A stretch of 64,000 nucleotides of DNA from Otis tarda (Eukaryota; Chordata; Aves; Otidiformes; Otididae), in contig CM048591.1 of assembly GCA_026413225.1 (NCBI GenBank), forward strand, positions 46,211,803 to 46,275,802. Direction: 5' to 3'. Within the stretch, counting starts at the first letter, position 1. Every line of letters begins with the position of its first letter. Positions 38,242 through 50,344 of the stretch are shown here, one piece after another. Made by a program: the position numbers and the translations under genes. The notes under the pieces are model-generated. The model did not search any database, was not told the DNA's origin, and saw nothing but the letters and a program-made list of their open reading frames with translations.

Positions 38242-38246
38242 ATAAC
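38242..38246 (+). repeat. Imperfect target-site duplication ATAAC, left side
   Basis: ATAAC precedes the LTR at 38247 and ATAGC (38674-38678) follows it. This is a 5-bp duplication with one mismatch, the same length as that of the full LTR at 2903-4052. Confidence 0.5.
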
Positions 38247-38673
38247 TGTCGTAGTTCAGCCCCGATCAGGACCAGACTACACAGTCTCTCTCTCACTCCC
38301 CCCACACTCTGAGAGAATAGGGGGAGATGATATAGGAAAAATGGCTCAAGGTTTGAGATAAGGTCCGGGAGAAATCCTTAAAGTTACCGTTACGGGCAAA
38401 ACAGACTCGACTTAGGGAAAACTATTCATTTATTTCTAAAATTAGCAGGAGAATGAACATCTCTCTCCCTTTTTTTTTTCTGTTTTCCCCTACTTAAATA
38501 CGTTATCGCAGAGGCGTTATCACGGGACATTCTGCTACCAATTGGCTCGGCCTTGGCCAGCAGTGGGTCCGCCCTAGGCCCGGCCGAGTCCACTGAACAA
38601 AGGGGAGCAACTTCTAGCAGTTTCCTATAGAAGCTACCACCTTAGGCCCCCCCTCACTAACAAAACCAGAACA
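38247..38673 (-). mobile_element. Internally deleted solo LTR, avian ERV family 1, copy 3, antisense
   Basis: In + orientation it starts TGTCGTAGTTCAGCCCC and ends AAAACCAGAACA. Read on the minus strand it has the complete family 1 U3 (including the inverted CCAAT, TATTTAAG and the poly-purine stretch) and a complete U5 with AATAAA. The roughly 720 bp that in copy 2 lie between about 3115 and 3838, including the entire GC-rich repeat block, are absent. Its length is 427 bp against 1150 bp. The outer termini and a near-perfect 5-bp duplication are kept, so the loss is internal and not a truncation at insertion. Confidence 0.88.
38491..38500 (-). promoter_or_regulatory. TATA-like box of LTR copy 3
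   Basis: The minus strand reads TATTTAAGTA, matching TTTAAG at 3079-3084. In this deleted copy the TATA-like box lies only about 70 bp from the AATAAA signal, near 38430. Confidence 0.45.
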
Positions 38674-39847
38674 ATAGCTGTGTTTGCCTTTTCCTACACG
38701 TATTTCCTGTACTGGGGGAAAAAAAGAAAAAAAGGAAAAAAATTTTCAGGTCCCACAGAACATAGCAGAAGAACACTAAGATTTCTGGGTAAACATGCTG
38801 GACATCAACCAAACCCATCTAGCAGCCATTTTTAAAATGAAGTAACTACCACTTGTTTGTAAGAATGTGGTAGTAGAGTAGCTATTCATCTACGTCAAAT
38901 TTTGTTTCAAGCTTGCGCTGAAGGCCACATGCAGCTGACGCTGCTAAAACTGTATAATTCTTGTCCATCTTAAGAAGAAAATGTTGGCAAGATGCCAAAG
39001 TGTCAATGTGACTCCTTTGTGGCTGATGACTTCAGCTACAGGCTTTGTACCTGTAGTGTCCTAAATGTACTAGGATTTGAGTAAACCTTTGATCTTCTGA
39101 GGTTATACTGCCCAAGAATAGTTTTAATCTAATTAATTTTTTTTTTTACTTACATCAATTTAATCCATTCTAAACCACTTTTTAGAACACATACACAGTA
39201 TTTCCTTTCTAATATTTTGTAGCAAAAAAAAAATCTGTGGAAAGTATCTATTTTCAGAGGACTCTTGTCAGTGGTATACATGGGAAGAAATAGGCTGTTC
39301 ATTGTACTGAATGAGAGATGTGTGAGGCCACAGACAGCAGGAAACACTCAGGCACACAACTAAAAGACATGTAACACATCATCAGGAAAAACCTCTGCAC
39401 TGAACATTTTGCAATACTTAGAAAGAAACGTTATGGTTGCCACTTTATGTTGAGGATTAGGGTAGCCTGAGACAATACTTAATTTTGCCATGTGGTGCAT
39501 GGGGAGAGATGTGTACTTTAGAATATTTTTCATCTCTTCTAGGCTGCAAAGCAGGAAATGCTGAAAAAAAAGGAGACCATATGTAAATCCAGTACTTTTC
39601 AAGATCTATCTGTTAAATGCTAACCCTGAGAAAATGAAAGCATATTTTGTGCCTGAGTTCAGGATGTATACACAATAGCCTACAAATTTTGATATTCAGG
39701 GCACATTTGCCCCAGAAACACGTCCATATTTATGTTCATTATGGAGCTTATTTTTCCTGTGAGTTGGGGATGAAGACAGAGCTACAACATCATGAGGTCT
39801 GGTGATACAAACACTTTCAAAGCTATGAATATGTGATTATCACACTA

Positions 39848-40170
39848 TCAAACCACAGGGACCACAGGAGGGGAAAGGGAAAATGTCAGAGCAAGGCCAC
39901 AACTGAGAGGGTGGTAGAAATGTTGGGTTGGGCAACACTGTAAGCATAGGAGGAGTGGGCAGGTTCTGTAACAAGGCATGAGGAACCCCACCTCAAGCTC
40001 CCAGTGAGCCAATTTCTCAGCAAGTCTTGGCTGAGTTACTTCCAATGGCTCTGCGCTCATTCTGTACTTGATGTTGATGTTATCAGGTTTGCCCAAGATC
40101 TGGTCCATGCACAGGGAGGAATAGCTCTTCATACACTGAAAGCTGGGCTCTGCGGCCAGTCCAAGCTGTT
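39848..40170 (-). other. Unassigned GC-richer block with an open minus-strand frame
   Basis: The block contrasts in composition with the AT-rich flanks. On the minus strand a 94-codon frame (40132 to 39848) includes KPDNINIKYRMSAEPLEVTQ. It is preceded by a splice-acceptor-like CCCAGCTTTCAG, and GAG followed by GTGGGG would be a donor about 140 bp later. The predicted peptide matches no family I recognise. It could be a host exon, a pseudogene fragment, or part of an unrecognised repeat. Confidence 0.22.
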
Positions 40171-42906
40171 ATGATAAGGGGCCCAGTGGTAAAAACAGGA
40201 CTAGGAGGTAAAAAAGGAGTTGAAAGTAACCTTTTGCCCATTTTCCTGAGGCAAGATACTGTTCTGTCCAGTTCTTATCCTTAAATAAACATTAATGAAA
40301 TATGATTATTATGTAGTTCAAATTCTTGCTCTAAGAGATTCAAAATAAAGTGAGTTATTTTAACAAATAATGTTTTCCAGCAACAGAAAGATTACTTTAT
40401 GTCAACATATGATGTATTTTCATCCCCTGTAGAATCTGGCTAGACTGACAATTTTTCAACAGAACTAATCATCATTCAAGAGTTGGGAATAAAGTACTAC
40501 TTTTGTGGCTAGGAGGCCTTTACAAGCTGTAACATTCTGTACACATCTGATACCAAATAAATCCCTTTTATGGACCAAATACAAGCTGCATTAGGTGTTA
40601 TTTGTTAAGCTTATTTGACCAATTTTAAGATACACATCAGCCGTTTCATTAAAAAAAAAAACAAAAACCAAACCAACAACTCACCTACATTTCAAAGACT
40701 GTAATTGGGAAAATTTATGAAAGGTTGGCAGATCCCCTCCATACAATCAACTCACACAATTTTTGGATGAACTGTGTTGCCTAAACACCTCACTGTGAAT
40801 TGCACTCTTGCCTCATGAGAGGGGAAATACTGGAAAACTAGAAGGAAGGGGTGAGAACTACAAGATAAATGGAGTGATGAATTGGTCTAAAATAACAGAA
40901 AATGAAATAATTATAATTTGACATTGTCTTGATTCATTTTCCCTAGGAAGCTGGAGTGCTGCCAGCTGAGACCTACAAGGGCTTAAAGACAGAAATTGTG
41001 AAAAACTATGCTATCTCAAGAAACCTAGATCACTAGATCCTGAGAGAAGCAGGTCTACCTCTAAACTTAAATGTGCTCATTTGTTTTTGAAAATGAATGC
41101 TAATGCAAACCTGCAAACATTGTTTGTGATATGCCAAGGCTTATACATTATTCAGGTTAATTTCTTCTTACTAGAAGAGAATAATTTTACTTATGATACA
41201 AAACAATGCACATGACAACTATACTTTTTGTTATTCTACACTTCCAAGACACTTAAAGCTTTATTTTCTTAAACAGTCTTCATGTCATCATTCATATGTG
41301 GATAAAATTATAACCATGGATTGATTCTGTAAAAAAAACAGTGAATTGACCCTGGTCCCGTGATAGCAGTCCAATCTAGACCAAACTTTCATATGCGTTA
41401 ACAGCTGTCATTTACTAAACAAATTCAGATATCCTGTAATTCATCTAGCTACAGCTAACATCTAAAGCGCTTTATCTTACATGACTATCAGAACTAAAAG
41501 TATTCTCATTATTACCTTTGTAGGTATAGCAGCTCAGAATTAGTAATCCCATAACAGAAAATGGCCAAGATAAGTGTTAAAAGGCTCTAGGTTAGATTTA
41601 ATGTTATTGTGCTTTCAACTGTTGCTAAATGTTTAGTTATGTATAGATATTATAGTAGATATATACCTGCTATAAAAAAATGCATAGCCATTAGTTAAAA
41701 GCCTGTAATTGGTGCCCTTTAAAGCAATACCCAGAAAATTTAATGGGCTTATTATATTTTACATATATTCAATATCTGAATAAGCCTTTAAATAGAGGGA
41801 GTGTTTTTCAAGGAAGTTTTGTCTTCTGCATGAAAACTTGTGAACTGTGAGTTTTAATATCTGGAATGAGATTGTTTATTATGCTATAAAATGTATGTGT
41901 GTTTTAATTTCAAGGCCCATTACATTAGGCAAGAGAATGCAACTAGTCTTGCAGTATCTCCAGCTGTAGGCTGCAGAATGTGTTTATATATTTTTTTTAA
42001 AAAAGCTATAAATCTTAGGAGATCACACTAAAATACTTCATAAAGGATTTGAAACAGAACTCTTGAAACATCACTAAGCCTCAAAATGGTGCACTGGATT
42101 CCTGTTATCTGGACTTCTAACGACGTCCATTTAAAGTTTTTAAACTTTATGTAAAGTTCTTTCTTAGTCTGAGCTTCATAGCTCAGCAAACCCTTATGAG
42201 GTTTTCAAAACTTCTTGTTGGCCTTTATTTATATGATTAATTTTCCACTTTTTTCCTTTTCTTATTTTTTTTTAAAACAGAAGCAGATTCTCAGATATGG
42301 TCCTGAAAGACATACAGAAAAGCATAATATTATTACTTAAAGCTAGTCAAAGATTAGAAAGGAGTGTCTTTGTGTCTTTTCTTTATGTCTTTTTTTTTTG
42401 TCAGTATGCCACTGAATATGATGAAGCTAGGAATAGGATCAACACCTTTCTTCCTATTATCAATGTCAAATAAAACAATCCACTGACAGGTGGTAGTCAG
42501 CTTAGGCAAATCTATTCATATTTTTTTCAAGCATCTAGTGCATCAATTTTAATTAATTCATTTCCAACAAAATAATGTTCACTGGACTTTATCTCAAATA
42601 CAACCATCTATTTTTTCTTTTGGATTAGACTAAATTGGAGAGGAGGTTGTATTTATTTACCCTAAATGCTATATTTTAGCACCTACTGCTTTTGGCAAGC
42701 CATTAGACTGGGATAGAGTTCGTTAGTTGCCTTAGAATATGTTCCTCTGTGCAAAAATGTCTTGTCATGTGCAAAAATAGTAGAAGAGCATTCCATTAGT
42801 GACCACTCCAAAATGTTTGTTCCAAATGTTGGCAATTCCAAAAGTTGCAGTAGGAACTTTAGTTGCAGCAGGGCTGCAACTTTAGGGAGGGAATTGAACA
42901 GAGCCC

Positions 42907-42929
42907 TTTTTTTTTTTTTTTTTTTTTTT
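42907..42929 (+). repeat. Poly(T) tract, 23 bases
   Basis: Uninterrupted T run. No recognisable retrocopy lies on either side, so it is not assigned as a retroposon tail. Confidence 0.85.
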
Positions 42930-43095
42930 CCATTGTATTTCAATCATTCCAAGTCATAACAGACTTTTCCCACATAGGCATGAAAACATACACTTGAATG
43001 TATAACATTTACAGGAGCATTCAAGAAGTACTTGACTTTTAGGTAGAGTGCACAACCTCTCCATACTGAGTTGATCTCTGTTTAACATTAGACTT

Positions 43096-44857
43096 CATAG
43101 AATCATAGAATCATAGAATGGTTAGAGTTGGAAGGGACCTTCAAAGGTCATCTAGTCCAACCCCCCTGCAAGAGCAGGGACATCCCTGACTAGATCAGGT
43201 TGCTCAGAGCCTCATCCAGCCTGGCCTTGAACACTTCCAGGGATGGGGCATCCACCACCTCTCTGGGCAACCTGTTCCAGTGCTCTACAACTCTCATTGT
43301 AAAAAATTTTTTTCTAATATCTAATCTAAACCTACCTCCTTCTAATTTAAACCCATTACCCCTTGCCCTATCACAACAAGCCCTACTGAACAGTTTCCCC
43401 CCATCTTTCCTGTAGGCCCCCTTGAGGTATTGGAAGACCGCTATCAGGTCTCCCCGGAGCCTCCTCTTCTCCAGGCTGAACAGCCCCAACTCTCTCAGCC
43501 TGTCCTCATAGGAGAGGTGCTCCAGCCCTCTCATCATCTTGGTGGCCCTCCTCTGGACCCTTTCCAACTGGTCCATGTCCTTCTTGTGTTGGGGGCTCCA
43601 GAACTGGATGCAGTACTCCAGGTGGGGTCTCACCAGGGCAGAGTAGAGGGGCAGAATCACCTCCCTCGACCTGCTGGCCACGCTCCTCTTGATGCAACCC
43701 AGGATGCGGTTGGCCTTCTGGGCCGCAAGGGCGCATTGCCCGCTCGTGTTGAGCCTCTCGTCTACCAGCACTCCCAAGTCTTTCTCCTCAGGGCTGCTCT
43801 CAATCCATTCTCAGCCCAGCCTGTATTTGTGCCTGGGATTGCCACGACCCAGGTGCAGGACCTTGCACTTGGCCTGGTTGAACTTCATGAGGTTGGCACG
43901 GGCCCACCTCTCCAGCCTGTCAAGGTCCCTCTGGATGGCATCCCTCCCTTCCAGCGAGTCGACGGCACCACACAGCTTGGTGTCATCGGCGAACTTGCTG
44001 AGGGTGCACTCTATCCCATTGTCCATGTCGCCGACAAAGATGTTGAACAGGGCCGGGCCCAACACGGACCCCTGAGGGACGCCACTCGTGACCGGTCTCC
44101 ACTTGGACATTGAGCCGTTGACCACCACTCTCTGAGTGCGGCCATCCAGCCAACTCCTTATCCACCAAGTGGTCCATCCATCGAACCCATGCCTCTCTAG
44201 TTTAGAGAGAAGGATGTCATGCGGGACAGTGTCAAAAGCTTTGCACAAGTCCAGGTAGACGATATCCGTTGCCCGTCCCTTGTCCACCGATGCTGTTACC
44301 CCGTCATAAAAGGCCACCAAATTGGTCAGGCACGATCTGCCCTTGGTGAAGCCATGTTGGCTGTCACCAACCACCTCCTTGCTCTCCATGTGCCTTAGCA
44401 TGGTTTCCAGGACAATCTGCTCCATGACCTTGCCAGGCACGGAGGTGAGGCTGACCGGCCTGTAGTTGCCCGGGTCTTCCTTCCTCCCCTTTTTAAAAAT
44501 TGGGGTTATGTTCCCTCTCTTCCAGTCATCGGGGACCTCACCAGACCGCCACGATTTCTCAAATATGATGGCCAGTGGCTTGGCTACTTCATCTGCCAGT
44601 TCCTTCAGGACGCGCGGATGGATCTCATCAGGCCCCATGGACTTGTGCACCTTCAAGTTCCTTAGATGGTCCTGAACCTGCTCTTCGAGCACTGTGGGCG
44701 GTTCTTCATCTTCACAGTCCCTGCCTGTGCCTTCCACAGCTTGGGTGGGGAGACAAGAGCCCTTATCAGTGAAGACTGAGGCAAAAAAGTCGTTGAGTAC
44801 CTCAGCCTTCTCCACATCCCGGGTAACCATGACACCCGTTACCTTCCGGAGGGGGCC
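43096..44857 (-). mobile_element. CR1 LINE, 5'-truncated, antisense, comparatively young (copy B)
   Basis: In + orientation it begins with three ATAGAATC-type octamers (43096-43120), then the 3' UTR with GGTCATCTAGTCCAACCCCC, and continues through ORF2 to GGGGGCCTAC near 44857. There similarity to CR1 stops and AT-rich DNA (ACATGTGTTGATAGC) begins. The GC content is far above the flanks and many CpG dinucleotides persist. Together with the nearly open reading frame, this argues for a fairly recent insertion. It is the same subfamily as copy A. Confidence 0.95.
43190..44857 (-). pseudogene. CR1 ORF2 reverse transcriptase, open except for one TGA (copy B)
   Basis: Read leftward from 44857, the frame is open for about 348 codons of element sequence, meets TGA at 43813-43811, and continues in the same frame for about 206 more codons to 43190. 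Residue numbers count from the first codon of the open frame at 44878. Motifs: [10 protein letters not shown] (137-146), [13 protein letters not shown] (175-187), motif [12 protein letters not shown] with Asp210, motif [11 protein letters not shown] (267-275), and motif C FADD with Asp298/Asp299. The C-terminal region ([39 protein letters not shown]) lies after the TGA. All three catalytic aspartates are present. The endonuclease domain and ORF1 are lost by 5' truncation, so the copy is not autonomous. Confidence 0.92.
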
Positions 44858-47800
44858 TACATGTGTTGATAGCATCACACTTTTCTATCATTTCTCAGGC
44901 AGTGCTTTTACTTTTTCTCTCGCACCGGAAGAAAGGTAAAAAGAGCCTTATTCAACAACTGCAATACAAGATACAGTTGGTGGTATGGGGAAAATTTCAT
45001 GTCCTTCTTTAGGATTTTCAAGTAACCAAGCTGTAATGAAGGAAGCTGTAAAAAAGGAGAGCTCTGAGTGTAAGAAGTTTGCCTAAAGATGAGAATTGTA
45101 ATATTAGAGTGACCTGATGCCTTGTGCAATTCCTGCAACACGTTCAATATATTAACTCCCAGGAGAAGTATACAAATTAGTCTTGGAGGAGCTCTTATAG
45201 ACAATAGAGAACAGTATACCACAAGGGTTCATAGCTAGGTTATCACTTGAACAGTAGACTCATTTTGATGTTTCATTGGCTTTGTAAATATCTGCAGATG
45301 TGGAAATGTTAGCCACATGGAAGGTATGATTTAAATGGAACAAAGAGTTTGCAGGTGTTATTTGCCTAGACAGCACTCTTGCTCTTTCTTGCAGTTAGTA
45401 CTGAGATAATTGAATCACTTCAATGGCTGCATGAAGTGTTCCTAAGCATCTACTCAGATAACACCATGGTTCCTTATTACCGATGCCCTTTAAGAATGAA
45501 GATTGTGTGTCATTGTGTTTTCAATGTACAGTTTACAGTCTCTTCTAAAGTGCATTTTCAAACTTTTATTCTAAGGGAGAGCTAATGTTTCTTACTTTAA
45601 TTAAGATTTAATCAGCCCAATATTTTTTAATGTCAAAATGTTGAATCTATATCTACCCCCATATTCAGCAGAGAGAAGGTTAAAGAGGTTAAACAAAAAA
45701 AAAAAACTGCTATGGAATTGTGCTGAATATATTAAACCCAAGCACATTTTACAACATTTTCGGTCTTTCTTAGATTTTTTCACTCATTTTTCAAGCTATT
45801 TCTATAATAGAAAGTCTTCAAAATTTGTGTTAGAATACTCGTAAATTTCCTTGCTACTAATAAAAATTTTGTTGTTGATTTGAGTTCTAAACTGTGTTTT
45901 AAGCCAATTTATGTTTGGATAACAGGTCACTGCCACTAAAAAAAGACAGAGATTATTTGTACATGTTCTGCTTCTCTCTAAGGGAATGAAGAGCTTAGTG
46001 TCAGACAATGAAGCAGTACATTTCTATTTCCGTTATGACTTCAGCTCTCTATTATTCACAGGAAAAAGAAATATTTTATAAGTTTTATTTCTAGATTTGG
46101 TAGATGCTAAAATGTAGCTCTATATTTTGTGACCCATTAATAAATAAGGTTCTTCCTTCAGTGGTAATATAAACTGTGACATCAGAGGGTGCTTTATCTT
46201 CACTACTAGTAAAAGGATTGAACCAATTTCATCACATACTGTTACTCATGATTCATTTCCCACTTCAATGTGGAAACGGCTTGTTAAAAGGCAGGAGATT
46301 TCTTTAGGTAGCTGACAGCCACTAAAGGAAACTTACTTAAATGCAGCTTTAAGGATTAGTGATGATTAGTAATACTTAATCAATACCTGTATAAATGATC
46401 AGAAATACATTTCCGCATTACACAGACACAGAGGTGGGAGAATTAGTCATGGAGCACTCTCCTCCATTGTGCACCTTCTTACAACCACCACTTGCAGCAT
46501 TTTTTTTTTAAGAGTCTATTTTCAGCCGCTATAAGTATTAAATTCAGTGGAAAAGAAGGATTTAAATCTCAAAATTCTAGAGTTTTATATTATTAGTAAA
46601 CTACATATTCTTAAAATTAATAATATTTACAGTATATTAGGAAATGTCTGCATTATTTAGGTCTCCCTGTGAAGACAAAGCATTTGACTATCATTTTAAT
46701 AATGTAAAGATTTTAATCTGTGGCATTGGTCTTTTTCCTCACCTTGTGGCTAACAATACAATTACATGAGGATATGCAAATAACCAGATTTCCTAACTCC
46801 CTACAGCAAATATAACTTCAGTTTTGCTAGTTCCAAAACCTTTGTGGAATTGTCTTCAGTATGTGCTTGTGTACAAAAAAAAAAAAGGCAGATAAGTGAA
46901 AGCCAGAGACACTTTAGTGTACCACTTATTAGCAAAAAAAAAAAGCTTAGGGAAGCTTTAGTGAAACACACTTAGGAGTCCTTAAATTTTAGCTGATAAT
47001 ACCCCTTTCTTACTTTTGTAATTACATTGAAGAAATATGATGACATTTTGTATAATTTTGTGCTTCATTTTTAGTTTTACAGCTTTAAAGGTAAATGAGG
47101 TGAGAATAGCCTCACCTGGTGGAAGTCACTTCAGTTTCACTTCAGCTGGTGCAATGATGCCTACTGGACGAGAATTGAGCTCATTTTTCAGGATTGTATT
47201 TTCTCTTATAGTTAAGATTCGTGCTTGGACATAGTCTAGGTAATGCTCTATGGGCTGAATATAAGCTGTAAAACTGTTATATCGAGTCCACTCTCTTCTC
47301 TCTAGTAGAGTGGCTAGCCAGGGGTCACAGGCTGAAGATGAAATGTCTCCCCTGTTGGCATACAGCCCAAGTTAGAATCAATCTGCTGGAGTACAAGGGT
47401 TGGAGTGGCCCTGTCAGTAGTTGCAGTGACCCAATCACATAGCTAGTGCGGAAGCAGCACATCACATTACAGACAGTCTCAGAGATGCTGAGTGTCTCCC
47501 TTTCCTCTGCTGGCCCACCGGCAGGCACATTGCAGCACGTGTGGGCAAGCAGCTGTGGCTTGCACACAGTGCAGAAAGAAGTGAGATGCAGGATCACGTT
47601 GGTCATGTCGAACCATTCTCACATACAAGGCGAGAAGACAGGCTGTAAATATGGCCAAAACCAGAGCTGAGTGGAACAGCGTGCGTGAAGATGAGGGAGA
47701 TGAGTTTAACAGCTCTGTTAATGGTTTGTCTGGAGGAGGGAGGAGCCAGCAAGATTACTCAAGCTGTGAATGATACTAAATTTTGAGGAAGCACCGAGGA

Positions 47801-50344
47801 TGAGAATGTACTTCAGGAGTATTGTAAAATTATGGCCTGACAAGAAAGGAAGATTCAGCTCAGAAACTGTGAAGTAATATATCAGAACAACAAAACACCA
47901 AGGAAATACAGGATCTCGTGTTGAAAAATCCGGAAAAAAAAATGATAGCAGAAGAGCTGGGGCAGGCGGGGATGTGAGGAATGGTAAAACAGATTACTGA
48001 CTTTATGAGTCTGAAAATTACACATGAAGTTCTAATATTATTGTCCTAAGTAAGCAACTGTAGATTTTTTTTCCCCCGGTTTAAAGTCATTTGTCTTCCT
48101 ATGTGTAAATAATCATTCAAGTTAAAACCCAAATCTTTAACAGGAACAAAATACAAGCCTTTCCTCTATTGCGACTTGAAGGAAAATTGTGCCTAACCTA
48201 CACTCTCCTTCAGGTCTGGCAGGAAAGGAAGACATCTTATTTATTTTCATCACCATCCCCTGCTCTATCAAGTCTCTGTCTCTCTTGACATCTTCTTAGC
48301 TTGCCTGAATCAGTCCAGTTTACATTTCATAATGTGAGAAGACTGGATATTTGGGATGAAGTGGGAGAGAACACTCACAATCACATGAAATTATCACAAG
48401 TAATTAAAATGTTTAAAAAAGAGTGTGTGTAGCCTATGATACTGCAAGTTCTGGTGATTCAGTATTAGTTTATAAACACATAAAGAATAAAGTATTGTTA
48501 TTTCACGTTGCCAAAACAACACATCGCACCACAGAGCTGGAAGGTAAAGTCTTAGATTAGATTTAAGTGGAGAATGTAATGTCATTGAATTGCTCAGACC
48601 TTGCATCAGAAAATCAGAGACTGAAATCTGTTTAAAAAGCCAAACACGAAATATAAAACTAAAAATTTAACAGAACTTTTATTCGGTAGCAGTGAAGAAG
48701 CACAATATTTTTAACAGGAATTAATAATGTACAGTATTTTATTTTATATGTGAAATAGAATAGGCATACATAATATCATAATGCACAGTTTAAAAATATT
48801 TTAGTATTTTAAAAATATTTCTTTTTTTAATGCAAAATGTTCTGCAATTTCCTGCATATCAGAGATAATTACAGACTGTGATTTAAGCACATACATGATG
48901 CTATGATACATTTTTACTTGTTCAATGAGAAAATTTAAACTGTAATTTCTTAAAGTTTAAATTTGCTATTTTATATATAACTTAAAATTATATAAAGCAG
49001 GATCTGTACTTTCACTGAGTATTATGTTACTTAGAGGAATGCACTGCTACTTATTTTTCTTACAGATTTACAGTAAGTGTCAGCAGAAAATATTGGAGAC
49101 AGAAGATAAACTTACATTTTTTATGACACAGATTTTCAATATGCTTCCTCGTAAGAGAGGGCTGATTTGTCAAATACCACAGCAGGTGGAAGTTTCAAGA
49201 ACTTATATATGAATTTTATAGCCATATATTCAGTATAATTGGATGCTTGTTGATGTTACCTTTGTATTATATTAATCCTTCTGCCTTGCAAACTATTTTT
49301 TCTTCAAGGGACATATAGTATGAACAAGTCTTTACCTCTAATGAAGAGTTTCTATTTCAGCTGGATTATACTATTAAAGAGCTTGCACAACAAATTCAAA
49401 TTGTCCTTTTCTACTATCTTTCCTTAAAAAAGAGAAAATCCATTAACTGGAAAACAAGCAAATAAACAAAAAATCCTATTTTATCGCAAAAACAGAGGCT
49501 TTCATTTTCAAATTTTTTTTTTCAGAATTTTTAAATTAACCTTAATCACCTAAATGCATTGATTTCACAAGTATTGAATATCTATAGCTGAATTGCACCT
49601 GGGAGATGATGGACAATGTTGAAAATCTAGCAGTAAACTAGATTTCAGCTTCCTTGTTTAAAAATCTTACTAATGTGAATTTATGTGGTTCACTTTGCCT
49701 TTTGAATTTGAATTTTCATCATAAAAACTATTGTTCTTCAGATCACGAATAAGACTGTCAATTTGCCTCCTCTTCCCCTCGTTTTTCACTGGCCTACCAA
49801 TTACAAGTTTTTTTCCTTAATACCTCTTAATTAGATTTTTTTTTTGTCCTTTCACATGTCCCTGCAGCTGCTGCCCTATAAGACATCTGTTAAAGCAGGG
49901 CTCTGCATTAATTTTCAATGAAATTTGAGAAATTTATTTTAGTGTAACACTGTAGGTAGGAAAGTACTGATAATTATTGGCACTTTTAATAAATATATTT
50001 CATTTCCTACCTGACGTTTTCCTGTGGCATTTATTATCAAGACATTTAGAAAACTTTTTATAACTTTGACAGATTTCCAGGTTTATACTCATATGTTAAG
50101 ACTATTATAGCACCTCCAAAATAAGACTTATCTTGTCCTTTGTATTTTGATGTTCCTTAAGTGATTTCATGCTGAAGAAAGTAACTTCTGGATACCTATT
50201 ATATCCTTTTAGATATTGCCGTTGGCTTGCATATTGCTCGCAGAATTTTGTAAATAGATTAATTCTATATAACCTTTTGCCTTTTAACAAAATGTTCACA
50301 TTTAGAATTCCCAGAAAGTAGTCTTGCATCCATTTTTTTCACAG
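44858..50344. other. Unassigned AT-rich sequence
   Basis: No host gene is recognised. The block at about 47290-47740 is less AT-rich, with a minus-strand frame of 93 codons lacking any family signature. A possible ancient reverse-transcriptase relic follows it and is listed separately. Poly(A) runs lie at 45694, 46875 and 46935. Confidence 0.5.
47745..47960 (+). pseudogene. Possible ancient LINE reverse-transcriptase relic
   Basis: Reading + strand codons through stops gives AVNDTKF, stop, GSTEDENVLQEYCKIMA, then CEVIYQNNK. This resembles the region from motif C onward in CR1 (FADDTKLGG, then IQRDLDRLE, then [11 protein letters not shown]). The match spans motif C and its downstream spacing, but identity is low and there are at least two stops. 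Confidence 0.35.

Larger units (their letters stand above)
32133..38246. other. Unassigned AT-rich sequence
   Basis: No gene or named interspersed repeat is recognised. It holds a tetranucleotide microsatellite (34079-34130) and a poly(T) run at 37250-37268. The + strand region at about 35600-36080 has pyrimidine-rich, Leu/Phe/Ser-rich frames of 74-78 codons that reflect composition and show no domain. Confidence 0.5.
38679..43095. other. Unassigned AT-rich sequence
   Basis: Mostly featureless. It includes a GC-richer block at about 39840-40170 with a 94-codon minus-strand frame (listed separately) and a 23-base poly(T) run at 42907-42929. Confidence 0.5.

Noticed and set aside
42907-42960. 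Poly(T) run as the tail of a processed pseudogene
   Set aside because: There is no recognisable gene-like sequence on the side where the retrocopy body should lie, and no flanking duplication.
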